NCBI GenBank assembly: GCA_029267635.1
Contig: JAJUIK010000017.1
Coordinates: 1-45,808, forward strand
DNA from: Moraxellaceae bacterium
Lineage (GTDB): Bacteria > Pseudomonadota > Gammaproteobacteria > Pseudomonadales > Moraxellaceae
Direction: 5' to 3'
DNA length: 45,808 nucleotides
The notes under the pieces were generated by a model. The model ran no database searches, was not told where the DNA came from, and saw only the letters and a list, made by a program, of their open reading frames with translations. Made by a program: the position numbers and the translations under genes. Of the stretch, positions 26,521 to 34,931 are shown piece after piece (within the stretch, counting starts at the first letter, position 1; each line of letters begins with the position of its first letter).

Positions 26521-27810
26521 CTAATCATCTGTAAGTATCTGAAAGTCTTGATGCAATTTTTTCCAATGTTCTCTTAATTTTTCTTTATGAGCAGAAATCA
26601 TAGGTAAGTCTAGTAAGAGCGCTGGCCATAATGATCGAGCTTTATCCATAATATCGTGAAGTTGCTTCTCGATGATACGCCATGGAACACCGACTTTTTC
26701 TGCCCATTGCTTAAAATGCTTCATCTCAGCTACATACCAATCTTTATTTTTGGCAAGATTTAATGCGAAATGATGCTCATTTTCAATATATACACTGGTC
26801 ATCAATATATCGTATGCGGGAGATAATCTTGGTGTTCTTTTATCCTGATAAATCATACTCCAGTTTTTTAAGTGTGCATCTCCATTGGCGAGCAAAATAT
26901 TGACAAGTAAGCGGCTGGCAAATTGCTGAATATCAAGAATTTTGTTATCTGAAAATTGATAAATGATCTTTCCTATCTGCTCATAATTTGTGGTGTTGTA
27001 TTTCTGATGTGGATATGCGCCGAAGATCTGAGCAAAATCTTCGATGTGAATAAGCTCTGTAGTATCAGCAGTACTCTGTCTATCAAATCTTTTGATTGCA
27101 AAAGCATATTGCTCTTGGGGTAAATTTAATGGTGGAAGGTCTTGTAAAAGGGCCATATCCACCAAGTGAATCTCAGGGACATCTATTCCGACCGTTTTGG
27201 CAAGGGTCATCATAGAATATTCATTTAGCGGAACAAAAGCATGTCTGGAAGAAGGAGTTTTGATAATCCAGTCCCCGAGTAGAGCCGTTTCCGTTGCCTG
27301 TGCTAGTGTAAAACGCCCATCTTTGGCTTTCATGGAAAACTTCATTTGGACGCCGGCCAAGGAAAACTTATTATCTGTTCGAATCTCTTGCTTTAAAATC
27401 TGATCTGGATTCGAGATCTGCAGTTTGAATTTTATTTCATCTGGAATTTCTTCTGGATCTAATGGGGTCGCAATGAGTGCTCCAGGTAAGTCATGACCTA
27501 AAGCTGCCAATAACTGAAATTCATTGTCTATATGTACTTTGAGGCTTTGTGCAATTAGTTCGCGTAATGCGCCTTCTGGTAGCAAGTTTGATAGCAAGGG
27601 GTGTAAGCGCTGATGTGTAACATAGGTCTTTTCTAAAATCTTATCTGCTTGAGGATACAAGGGGGAAGTAAGCAGGCTCAAGGTCGGGCGTCGCTGATCA
27701 AATCGGAAAGAATCCGTAAAAACCAGAATATTTTTTCCGCTCTGAAATCCTGCCAAGTATCCAACGACAGCGTGATGTAATGTTAATTTCAGGACGGCAA
27801 CAGTATTCAT
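26521..27810 (-). CDS. hipA: HipA-type serine/threonine kinase toxin
   Basis: The 429-residue product starts at MNTVAVLKL, an ATG that overlaps the hipB stop by four bases and has GGAGAAGAGG in front. The 30-base longer frame is therefore rejected. HipA landmarks are SNLLPEGALRE near residue 70, DLPGALIA near 104, a phosphate-loop-like KFSLAGVQMKFSM near 150, FAIKRFDR near 235, and the catalytic loop NGDAHLKNWSMIY near 305 followed by SPAYDI (metal-binding Asp). In E. coli HipA phosphorylates glutamyl-tRNA synthetase and halts translation. All kinase residues appear present, so it should be active unless bound by HipB. Confidence 0.92.
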   Translation of the reverse strand: MNTVAVLKLTLHHAVVGYLAGFQSGKNILVFTDSFRFDQRRPTLSLLTSPLYPQADKILEKTYVTHQRLHPLLSNLLPEGALRELIAQSLKVHIDNEFQLLAALGHDLPGALIATPLDPEEIPDEIKFKLQISNPDQILKQEIRTDNKFSLAGVQMKFSMKAKDGRFTLAQATETALLGDWIIKTPSSRHAFVPLNEYSMMTLAKTVGIDVPEIHLVDMALLQDLPPLNLPQEQYAFAIKRFDRQSTADTTELIHIEDFAQIFGAYPHQKYNTTNYEQIGKIIYQFSDNKILDIQQFASRLLVNILLANGDAHLKNWSMIYQDKRTPRLSPAYDILMTSVYIENEHHFALNLAKNKDWYVAEMKHFKQWAEKVGVPWRIIEKQLHDIMDKARSLWPALLLDLPMISAHKEKLREHWKKLHQDFQILTDD

Positions 27811-28115
27811 GGTTCCTCTTCTCCGAGAAGACCCTTCCATGGGTTGGTCATTAAGTCATCCTGATCTTCAATAGTGACTTTAATTTCATCATTCAATAAT
27901 TGTCTGATCAAATGAACCTTATCATCAGGGATGAGCATCAGTTGAGCATTTAATCCTGCCGCAATAATTTCTAAGGTCTCTAATCGTGGATTGCCCTGAC
28001 TTTCCAGTTTTTGGTACTGCTGTCTTGAAATGCCTGTACGGGATTGCATATCAATTTGCTTTAAGCCCAATAGGGTTCGTCTTTTTTTGAATTGCTGAAG
28101 TAAAGATTCACTCAT
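27807..28115 (-). CDS. hipB: HipB-type antitoxin, XRE-family regulator
   Basis: About 102 residues. The N-terminal helix-turn-helix reads FKKRRTLLGLKQIDMQSRTG, then ISRQQYQKLESQGNPRLETL. The C-terminal extension (ADLNAQLMLIPDDK-like, ending WKGLLGEEEP) is longer than in E. coli HipB. It binds operators at its own promoter and neutralises HipA. The ATG at 28115 is used; a GTG three codons upstream is possible, and neither has a strong ribosome site. The four-base overlap with hipA ensures coupled synthesis. Confidence 0.88.
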   Translation of the reverse strand: MSESLLQQFKKRRTLLGLKQIDMQSRTGISRQQYQKLESQGNPRLETLEIIAAGLNAQLMLIPDDKVHLIRQLLNDEIKVTIEDQDDLMTNPWKGLLGEEEP

Positions 28116-28148
28116 TGTAGACACATTAGTTGCTTTTGGTTGTTATGA

Positions 28149-28164
28149 GAAACATATTAGTTTC
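28149..28164. promoter_or_regulatory. candidate HipB operator
   Basis: GAAAC-ATATTA-GTTTC is an inverted repeat 34 bases upstream of hipB. A related sequence, GTTACATATTGGTTTC, occurs at 28587-28602. The position suits autoregulation by HipB, but the match to known hip operators is only in architecture. Confidence 0.35.
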
Positions 28165-28667
28165 TTTTCTTTGAAAAAGCAATTTATCAAAAAGCACCTA
28201 AGATGGTGATAAAGTGGTCGTGGATTGAGATCATTTAAGGTCAATTGTGACCATTTTTATAGTCGTGGGCGCGATCACAAAATTACAGGCGCTGTTGTTG
28301 CTGTCCTTCTCAGGAAGAAGCCAAACAATAGGGGATGAACAAATCAGGTTTTATGGAGTATCAGGGGCGTATCAAGCTCGATGGGATGAGCCCAGAAGCA
28401 TTTGAGGCAGCTTCAAAATGAGGCTATTTCATGTCTAGGATACTTTACCTTTGTTTATTTGATTTTACACGCCTATGCAGCAGTGATTTTAGGTGTAATG
28501 CGATTATTGGTTTGGTTGTGGCAGTATGTGATTGCTTAAATGTTCTGAATGAATCCTGTCTGTATTAAGCAGCACCCCATAAATTAGTTACATATTGGTT
28601 TCATTTTAGTTCTTAATTAGTTTCAAATAAGTTGCAATAAACAACTATCCAATCAGATGATACTGAG
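28165..28667. other. intergenic region between hipBA and relE, no intact gene
   Basis: About 500 bases. One frame gives a hydrophobic run, YLILHAYAAVILGVMRLLVW (about 28453-28512), that could be a lost membrane peptide. It has no clear start and is not called. The rest is AT-rich. It probably represents scarring between accessory modules. Confidence 0.3.
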
Positions 28668-28724
28668 ATAAAAAATGCCCATAAGCACAAATGTATTCAT
28701 GGGCATATCATGCTTATGGGCATT
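28668..28724 (-). terminator. terminator after relE with 14-bp stem
   Basis: AATGCCCATAAGCA (28674-28687) and TGCTTATGGGCATT (28711-28724) are exact inverted repeats. On the minus strand the stem ends in a run of T. The loop contains a further CATGGGCAT that could compete for pairing. Confidence 0.65.
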
Positions 28725-28731
28725 ACATCAT

Positions 28732-29019
28732 TTATGAATGACGAGAGTTGGCATCATCATAGATAGCATTGTTTTCGCGTCTGCCTACAGCAATTACCAA
28801 TACAATAATCTCATCATCAATGACTTCGTAAACCAAACGATAGCCAATACTGCGAAGTTTGATCTTGTAGCGGTTAGGATGTCCTGACAGCTTGTTTTTG
28901 GGAATACGAGGATTCTCCAAAACCTTGATCAACTTTTTCTTCAATGGTTGCTTAGTGCTTGGATTCAGCTTGTTCCATTCTGCTAATGCTTCTTCTAAAA
29001 AGTCTAACTTATAGGTCAT
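28732..29019 (-). CDS. RelE/ParE-superfamily toxin
   Basis: The 95-residue product reads MTYKLDFLEEALAEWNKLN, then LKKKLIKVLENPRIPKNKLS, YKIKLRSIGYRLVYEVIDDE and VLVIAVGRREN. This is the RelE fold with the basic and aromatic residues used for ribosome-dependent mRNA cleavage (Lys/Arg rich centre, Arg-x-x-Tyr in GYRLVYEV). The ATG at 29019 lies inside the end of the antitoxin gene with an 11-base overlap. The frame's TTG one codon upstream is less likely. It should be neutralised by the Phd-type partner. Confidence 0.9.
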   Translation of the reverse strand: MTYKLDFLEEALAEWNKLNPSTKQPLKKKLIKVLENPRIPKNKLSGHPNRYKIKLRSIGYRLVYEVIDDEIIVLVIAVGRRENNAIYDDANSRHS

Positions 29020-29257
29020 CAATATTTACTCGAATGCGTTTCTGATTCGCACGAGCATCTGCAATCTTATTCAGTTCCAAGTCGTCTAGTTGCTCCATCA
29101 TCGTTTCATATAGATCAGCAGGAACACAGTAAAACGCTGGTGTATTACGATTGAGGATTGCGACAGGTTCACCTTTGCCTGCCAACACTGTATCCATCGG
29201 ACTCTTTTTGAGTTCAGTAATACTTGCAGTCATTCGCGCATGGATTAGTTGAGTCAT
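29009..29257 (-). CDS. Phd/YefM-family antitoxin
   Basis: The 82-residue product starts MTQLIHARMTASITELKKSP, followed by VLAGKGEPVAILNRNTPAFYCVP, the standard Phd/YefM N-terminal DNA-binding domain. The acidic C-terminus (LYETMMEQLDDLELNKIA onwards) would wrap the toxin. The ATG at 29257 has AGAGG upstream. A frame extending 24 codons further has a Cys-rich stretch unlike the family and is rejected. It represses its own operon with RelE. Confidence 0.9.
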   Translation of the reverse strand: MTQLIHARMTASITELKKSPMDTVLAGKGEPVAILNRNTPAFYCVPADLYETMMEQLDDLELNKIADARANQKRIRVNIDDL

Positions 29258-29442
29258 GGTTAAGCCTCTATAGAATAGTGTTTGGCGTCTAGGTAAATTA
29301 CTACAAGTAATGCAGGAACAATAGCACACTTAAGAGCATGATTAAATGTACTTTTAAAAACTCTTACAAGAAACATAAATGAATACTAAAAGAGCAATAA
29401 ATCTTTGAATGTGTAGTTGATATTCCTAATTGTTGATTCGGC

Positions 29443-29563
29443 TAAAAGCAACAGCCTAGATAATGCTGCAATGGAGAGCTTCTTTGGAATAATAAAATCA
29501 GAGTGTTGCTATGGTGAGGAATTTAAATCAGTTGATGAGTTGGAGCAGGTGACATGTTTATAG
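29443..29563 (+). pseudogene. IS3-family OrfB (transposase DDE domain) fragment
   Basis: A short frame reads SLDNAAMESFFGIIKSE followed by FKSVDELEQV, then TAG. It includes the catalytic Glu region (NAxxESFFGxxKxE) of IS3-family integrase-type transposases. Nothing else of the element remains, so it is an isolated scrap beside the repeat array. Confidence 0.72.
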
Positions 29564-29591
29564 AGAATCTTAAATAACTAATTTCAAAATC

Positions 29592-30047
29592 ATGCGATAA
29601 CTCACCCTCAAAAAAGCCCATTTTTAAAATGGGCTTTCTGAAAATCGCATATGCGATAACTCACAAATGAGTATAACTTTCAGTGGCTTGAAAGGATCTA
29701 AAAATCGCCTATGCGATAACTCAAAAACCGCATTCGCGGTGACTCACTTGAACTACCCAAGTATCCAATTTCCTTGGATTCTGTAAACCGCATTCGCGGT
29801 GACTCACTTGAACTACTCAAGTATCCAATTTCTTTGGATTCTGTAAACCGCATTCGCGGTGACTCACTTGAACTACTCAAGTATCCAATTTCTTTGGATT
29901 CTGTAAACCGCATTCGCGGTGACTCACTTGAACTACCCAAGTATCCAATTTCCTTGGATTCTGTAAACCGCATTCGCGGTGGCTCACTTGAACTACCCAA
30001 GTATCCAATTTCTTTGGATTCTGTAAACCGCATTCGCGGTGACTCAC
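29592..30047. repeat. hairpin-repeat array with 60-base period (CRISPR-like geometry)
   Basis: Nine hairpin elements occur. Read on the minus strand each starts GTGAGT or a variant and contains a small palindrome: CACCGCGAATGCGGT in six copies, starting at 30047, 29987, 29927, 29867, 29807 and 29747, or TATCGCATATGCGAT and variants in three, starting at about 29724, 29664 and 29605. Successive starts are 60 bases apart, except one 59-base step and one 23-base step where the two subtypes abut. About 28 bases of repeat (ending TTTACAGA or TTTTCAGA) leave about 32-base intervals. Five intervals between CACCGC copies are near-identical, with a few C/T differences and their own TCCAA/TTGGA inverted repeat; the two intervals among TATCGC copies are unique. 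No cas gene is nearby. Confidence 0.85.
29609..29637 (-). terminator. terminator-like hairpin inside the repeat array
   Basis: AGCCCATTTT and AAAATGGGCT form a perfect ten-base stem with T-rich flanks; on the minus strand six T residues follow. It occupies the last interval of the array and would end transcripts that read through the array on the minus strand. Confidence 0.6.
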
Positions 30048-30059
30048 AACAATGTTAAG

Positions 30060-30381
30060 AATATATATTGTAATTAATTAGTAGTCTACAGTTTTTTATG
30101 CAAAAAATTAAAAAATTTTAATGAACTAAAATTACATATATTCAATAACTTGAATCATGAATTAAAAATTTAGGTGATTTTATAGAACTTTACTCGAAAC
30201 TTACAAAGAAATTCTTATAAGAGATGTTGTGTGAATTTAGAGTATACCCTAAAGTAACACTTGGAATACCCCAGAATTTATGTCTCATTTAAATGAAATT
30301 TATTCATACGTTACATGTAACTTTTAAATATTAAATTCATTATTTACAATAAACAGAAATAAGCGGCTGGTAGAAGGAAAG
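30060..30381. other. region between repeat array and resolvase, possible recombination site
   Basis: About 320 AT-rich bases without a gene. A perfect palindrome GTTACATGTAAC lies at 30310-30321, about 60 bases before the resolvase start. Serine resolvases usually bind such sites next to their gene, so part of this could be a res site or the promoter. No full three-subsite res structure was recognised. Confidence 0.35.
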
Positions 30382-30945
30382 ATGAAAGGTCATAAGGTGG
30401 GATATGTCAGAGTCAGTTCTGTTGATCAGAATATTGGACGACAACTTGAAGGAGTTGAAGTTGATCGGGTTTTTATCGATAAAGCCTCTGGAAAAAATAC
30501 TGCCCGTCCGAGATTTCAAGAAATGCTGAGCTATGTTCGTGAAGGAGACATGATTGTTGTTCACTCTATGGATCGTTTTGCCCGGAGTTTGAAAGATCTA
30601 GTTACGGAGGTTGATCAGCTTGTAAAAAGGGGAGTCGCTATCCAGTTTATCAAAGAGAACATTACCTTCACTGCTCAGGCCACTCCGATAGATAACCTGA
30701 TGTTGCAGCTCATGGGTGCTTTTGCACAATTCGAGCGGGAAATTATCTTAGAACGTCAGAAAGAAGGAATTAAGATTGCAGCAGCTCAGGGCAAATATAA
30801 AGGTCGTGTCCATAAATTGAACCCCCAGCAGGCCAAAGCCTTACGACAAGCTTGGGATGAAGGGAAGTATTCGTCCAAAGTTGAACTAGCAAAAGCATTT
30901 GATATCAGCCGGCAGGCTGTGTATAGGTATTTGAAAAGAGAATAA
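30382..30945 (+). CDS. serine recombinase (resolvase/invertase family)
   Basis: The 187-residue full-length protein begins MKGHKVGYVRVSSVDQN with the catalytic serine near residue 12. It has the catalytic arginines in DKASGKNTARPRF and SMDRFARSL near residue 70, followed by the dimerisation helix LMLQLMGAFAQFEREIILER near 110-130. The C-terminal helix-turn-helix contains KYSSKVELAKAFDISRQAVYRYLKRE-like residues (about 160-187). It cuts and joins DNA by a serine-phosphate intermediate to resolve cointegrates or invert segments. The ATG follows GAAGGAAAG. A nearly identical C-terminal scrap lies at 20282-20380. No Tn3 transposase accompanies it, so it may be a stray resolvase. Confidence 0.93.
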   Translation: MKGHKVGYVRVSSVDQNIGRQLEGVEVDRVFIDKASGKNTARPRFQEMLSYVREGDMIVVHSMDRFARSLKDLVTEVDQLVKRGVAIQFIKENITFTAQATPIDNLMLQLMGAFAQFEREIILERQKEGIKIAAAQGKYKGRVHKLNPQQAKALRQAWDEGKYSSKVELAKAFDISRQAVYRYLKRE

Positions 30946-30997
30946 ATGAAATCAGCCTCGGAGATTGGTGGCTATTCCTTTATTGTTTTGGATGCTA

Positions 30998-31992
30998 TAG
31001 CTAAAAATATAAAGTTTGCTACACTATAAAAAACGTTACTAATCACTGTTATGCCTAAGCCATATTCCAATGATCTTCGTCACAAAGATTTGGACTACTA
31101 CAAAGAATGCTAGAATAAATCTAAAACCTGTACCTTTTTAAGATCACCAGAACGACTTTGGATCTCTGGATTCAGCTCGAGCAACTTCAAGGAAATGTGA
31201 ATCGACCACATCCTGAAAAAGCAGGTCAGCCCTATAAAATTAAAGACCTACAGGCTTTCAAAAGCTTTGTTGAAACAACACCATTTTCACAGGCGAAAGA
31301 TCTGGTGTCATTATTTGAACAAAGATTTGGTTATTCCGTCAGCTATGCCAATATCCTGTTTGTTTTGAAAAAGCTGGGGTGGAGTCATAAAAAAAGAGTT
31401 TTCTTTACAGACAAGCCTGCAAAATATGACAGGCCGTATTTCAATGGTTCCTGCCACAATGGAAACAGCAATATGGTGAAGAGTATATTTTATATATTGA
31501 TGAATCAGGCATAAATAGCAATGAAACTACTGAGTATGGTTGGTCTGAGAAAGGAAAACGTTGCCAGGCATTGAAATCGGGTGGGCATGGAACCAGACTG
31601 AGTATGATCAGTGCTGTTCGCTCAAGTGCAGCCTTTAGATTCATTGCACCCTTCATCTTTCAGGGTTCATGTGATCGCAGCACTTTGCTGGATGGCTTGA
31701 ATATTTGCTGAAAGACTTACCCAAAGATAAAAATGGTCAGCATCAAAAGCACTTATTGATTTTAGATAACGCTTCGATTCACAAAGGTAAAGAAATTGAT
31801 GAACTTGCTATTCAATACAATGCCCGACTGATGTATTTGCCTGCTTATAGTCCAGATCTAAATCCAATTAAAAAAGCATAGTCTGTGCTGAAAAGAAAAG
31901 TCAGACATATTGTTAGCCAACAGCAGAAATCAGTCCTGGAAGCATTACATATCGGCTTTAAGGAAATGTAGTGTAGTTTATTTAACTAGCTA
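30998..31992 (+). mobile_element. IS630-type insertion sequence, inactive
   Basis: The element of about 995 bases is bounded by imperfect inverted ends: TAGCTAAAAATATAAAG with TACACT on the left and, on the right, AGTGTAGTTTATTTAACTA with GCTA. TA dinucleotides flank both ends (30996-30997 and 31993-31994), as expected for IS630/Tc1-type TA target duplication. It contains one transposase gene disrupted by stops and frame changes. It lies between the resolvase and a lipoprotein gene. Confidence 0.8.
31051..31971 (+). pseudogene. IS630-family transposase, multiply frameshifted
   Basis: The frame opens MPKPYSNDLRHKDLDYYKE and meets a stop at 31111-31113. It resumes in another frame with KAGQPYKIKDLQAFKSFVE, then SYANILFVLKKLGWSHKKR. 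Further shifts lead to YILYIDESGINSNETTEYG (first catalytic Asp), GTRLSMISAVRSSAAFRF, HLLILDNASIHKGKEIDEL (second Asp) and YLPAYSPDLNPIKKA, where the third acidic residue of the DDE triad (normally NPIEKAW) has become Lys, followed by a stop. At least three frame changes and a lost catalytic residue mean no active transposase is made. Confidence 0.88.
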
Positions 31993-32144
31993 TATCGCCT
32001 GAAGATGAGGCGGCAATCGTAGCTTTTCTAAAATGCACTTTGTTGCCGCTAGACGATTGCCTTATGCCTTTAGACGAGCATTCCTTATCTGACGCGCTCC
32101 TAGTTACACTGCTGTTTACAGCAGCATGGTATAGCTTATAATAT

Positions 32145-32387
32145 TTAATTAGCTATACTGGAACCTGAAAAGAAAAATTTCCATTCTTCAATAACTTGGC
32201 CGTTATCCAGATGACAATACCCAATTTGTCCATTACTTTCATTTCTAATTTCTAGTCTTCCGCCTTGATCATTACAATGCCTACTTGCTGGATTAGGTAA
32301 GCTATCTATTATAGGACTTTTCTCCTGAAATGAAGAACATGCTACCAGAGAAGAAATAATTGCTCCTAATAATACGATTTTTTTCAT
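32145..32387 (-). CDS. small lipoprotein, DUF333 type
   Basis: The 80-residue product has a lipoprotein signal MKKIVLLGAIISSLVACSSF with a lipobox LVAC. The mature part reads NPASRHCNDQGGRLEIRN, then GQIGYCHLDNGQVIEEWKFF, the pattern of DUF333 (hemolysin-like) lipoproteins: NPAS-x-C, GG-x-LEIR, G-x-C and EEW. It would be attached to a cell-envelope membrane facing the periplasm. The function is unknown. The ATG has AGGAT nine bases upstream. It is transcribed alone next to the dead IS630 element. Confidence 0.85.
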   Translation of the reverse strand: MKKIVLLGAIISSLVACSSFQEKSPIIDSLPNPASRHCNDQGGRLEIRNESNGQIGYCHLDNGQVIEEWKFFFSGSSIAN

Positions 32388-32741
32388 AAATTAGTATCCT
32401 ATTAAAATTTCAAAGTAATAAAAAATGTATGTTTTTAGATTTTAAAACACTTTTTATTTTTGAGTATGGAAAATTTGAAAAATAAATGGTGATTTAACTA
32501 TAAATATTTTAAATTCATTTCACGAATAGCCATAAAATTATATAAAAACAATTATATTATATAGCACAATATGATATTTTGTAAAATATAATATATTATT
32601 CTTTTATATGGATATATTTTAAAGTCGAATAAATCCTTATTTTTATCGATGGAGTGAGTATAGAATAATTTGAGGTATATTTAGAATGAAGGGGTTATTA
32701 ATATTAAGGTTAATTGGAATGGTTTTGCCTTTTTTTTAATA
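32388..32741. other. AT-rich intergenic stretch, no feature seen
   Basis: About 350 bases lie between the lipoprotein promoter and the end of the CHASE2 kinase gene. They are extremely AT-rich. No open frame, hairpin with T-tail or repeat was recognised. Confidence 0.35.
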
Positions 32742-34922
32742 TTAACAGCATTTAAATCTGACCTCTACCCAAACATATGAACCCGGTTCCTCCGGAAAGT
32801 GTCGGATAACTTCTCCCTTATGCCTTCGAATTACATTATCGATAAAGTCATTACCTAACCCATATCCGGAATAATAAGTGTTCTTATTTTCTTTAATAGA
32901 TTTTCGATTACCTATCCTTACTAAAGCATATCCATTATTATCTTTAGTAATTTGGATGCTGATATGACTTCGCTCTTCTCCATGATTAATTGCATTAAAT
33001 AACAAATTGATGAAAACACGTAACATCAGTCGGCTATCAACATTAACAAACTGCATATATTCATCTTCAATTTCATCAATAGTCATTCCTGCACTGGTTA
33101 GAAGAGGCTGAACTTTAACTACAGCTTCTGTAAGCAATTCAGCTAATAGTATTTCGTGTGTTTGATAATGTTCCCTTTCTGCTTTGATCGTTAAGATAAA
33201 GTCGTCCATGTAAGTTAACAGTAAATCTGTATTATCTGTAACATGTGTGTAATCTGTTTTAGATAAAAAACCTTGATGAAATGCTTGCCTACAGATGGTT
33301 AGAATTGTAATGACGGGCGTTCGCATGTCATGTGATAGTAATTGCATGGAACGCTCACGTTGTTGCTGAGAGAAGATAATGTTAGTAATATCTGTCAAGC
33401 ACATAATTACCCAAGTGTGTTGATTTTGCTTATTAACGAGTTTCACAACAATTTTATAATGTTTTACTTCTCCATTAATTTTTAACATCGATTGACTTTT
33501 AAGACTATTTAATAATAACTTACCTTCCTCATCACATTGACCATTTAATGCACTAATAAGTTGTTGAAAATTAGATGTGTTTTTTCCGGGAAAATGAGTA
33601 AGAATATCCTTGGCTTTTGAATTACTTAGCCAAAGTTCTTGATTAATATCGAAAATAAAGACGTGATCAGGCAATTGATCAATAATGGATTGTAAAAAAA
33701 ATGTTTGATTTGAAAGAAGGTCTATGCCAATAGCTAATTCATCCTTTTCAGCCTGATTGATTGTCGTTAAAGCATCTGAGATATTCTCCATATAGTGTTC
33801 TGCTCGAGGAAGGAATTTTTGAGTTTCATTTATTTTACTTTGTAATTTAAGTAAAAGCTTACGCATTCGTAGCCATGACCACGCTGGCATAATTATAAAA
33901 ATAGTCAATATTAAGCCAGCAGGATTTATCCAAACTCGACCAAACCGAAAAAAAAGTCCACATAGAATTAATGTTAATATTAGAACTGCGATAGTAGTTA
34001 CTATTTTTCTTCTTTCAACAGATAATTCAAAAAGACCAATAATAAAGAAGAATAGTAATGGAAGACTAAAAATAAAATTTAACCAAGGACCAACAATACT
34101 TATATTGCGGTTCTGTATGAGACTATTGAGAACATTCGCATGAATATATATTCCAGGCATGAAACCTGTGGATCCATTACTTCCGTGGACTGGGTATAAG
34201 TCACCTAGACTTGCGGCTGTTGCACCTATTAATACATATTTTCCTTGTAATAGCCGTATCGCATGCTCATTGTCCAGTAAGTCAGCTAATGAAATTGTTG
34301 GAAACTTTGCTGAATCGTCGATTCGTGCGAAGCGAGTGGCCATTTTTGGTTGTTTTATCGGAGCTGCCATTTCTGCAATAGCATAAGCAAAATGAGGATA
34401 GGTTTTATGTTCAGGCATTACTTCACGAACTTTACCATCATTATCTAGAACTAGATCTATATGTGCAAATTTGGTACTTTTATTAGCAACAACAGGGTAT
34501 TTTATTGATATATGATCTTTTGATAAATGATTTATTTGTATAGGAAGGACAATAGGAAGTCCTTGTATTGAACGTGAAACCTTAAGATCATTTGATTGAG
34601 AATCAAGAAATAATATGTCTAAGCCAATGGCACGAGGTTTAATCTCGCTATACTTGATGCGGTCAAAAAGGAGAGCATAATACTCACGAGAGATTGGCCA
34701 CCCTCCAAGTCTATTTATGCTATCTTCATCAATTGTTACTACAAGAATATCTTGTGATGCAGGAATAGGATTTCGACGTTCAATATTATCAAATATTGCA
34801 TCACCTAGAAGTGAGGAAATTCTGCTGAATTGTAAAAATAAAAGCAAAATTAAAGCTGTCACAGAAATTAGAATAAATTCTTGATGCTGTTTGTATTTCG
34901 TTTTTAAAAAATTAAAAAACAT
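32742..34922 (-). CDS. CHASE2-domain sensor histidine kinase
   Basis: The 726-residue protein has one N-terminal membrane helix (ISVTALILLLFLQFS) and then a periplasmic CHASE2 domain (about 45-260: ILVVTIDEDSINRLGGWPISR, RAIGLDILF, GKYVLIGATAASLGD). Three clustered helices follow (about 280-350), then a PAS-like region (about 400-490, DHVFIFDINQELWLSN). The phospho-acceptor is LLSHDMRTP near residue 530. The ATPase domain has the N-box FINLLFNAINHGEE near 640 and G2-like GYGLGNDF near 690. The usual G1 motif DxGxG is replaced by VRIGNRKS, so ATP binding may be atypical. CHASE2 senses an unknown extracellular signal. It is third in an operon with the regulator and FecR/LysM genes, ten bases after the latter. 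Confidence 0.9.
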   Translation of the reverse strand: MFFNFLKTKYKQHQEFILISVTALILLLFLQFSRISSLLGDAIFDNIERRNPIPASQDILVVTIDEDSINRLGGWPISREYYALLFDRIKYSEIKPRAIGLDILFLDSQSNDLKVSRSIQGLPIVLPIQINHLSKDHISIKYPVVANKSTKFAHIDLVLDNDGKVREVMPEHKTYPHFAYAIAEMAAPIKQPKMATRFARIDDSAKFPTISLADLLDNEHAIRLLQGKYVLIGATAASLGDLYPVHGSNGSTGFMPGIYIHANVLNSLIQNRNISIVGPWLNFIFSLPLLFFFIIGLFELSVERRKIVTTIAVLILTLILCGLFFRFGRVWINPAGLILTIFIIMPAWSWLRMRKLLLKLQSKINETQKFLPRAEHYMENISDALTTINQAEKDELAIGIDLLSNQTFFLQSIIDQLPDHVFIFDINQELWLSNSKAKDILTHFPGKNTSNFQQLISALNGQCDEEGKLLLNSLKSQSMLKINGEVKHYKIVVKLVNKQNQHTWVIMCLTDITNIIFSQQQRERSMQLLSHDMRTPVITILTICRQAFHQGFLSKTDYTHVTDNTDLLLTYMDDFILTIKAEREHYQTHEILLAELLTEAVVKVQPLLTSAGMTIDEIEDEYMQFVNVDSRLMLRVFINLLFNAINHGEERSHISIQITKDNNGYALVRIGNRKSIKENKNTYYSGYGLGNDFIDNVIRRHKGEVIRHFPEEPGSYVWVEVRFKCC

Positions 34923-34931
34923 GGAATTTAA

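Noticed and set aside
29258..29329. N-terminal extension of the Phd-type antitoxin
   Set aside because: The added residues are Cys-rich and unlike the family. The ATG at 29257 has a ribosome site.
29698..30033. Repeat-encoded 111-residue protein as a gene
   Set aside because: No ribosome site, start inside a repeat, and the opposite strand is equally open. It is kept as an observation only.
29592..30047. Calling the repeat array a functional CRISPR
   Set aside because: Most intervals are near-copies, one spacing is 23 bases and no cas gene is present. Only the geometry fits, so it is listed as a repeat with the resemblance noted.
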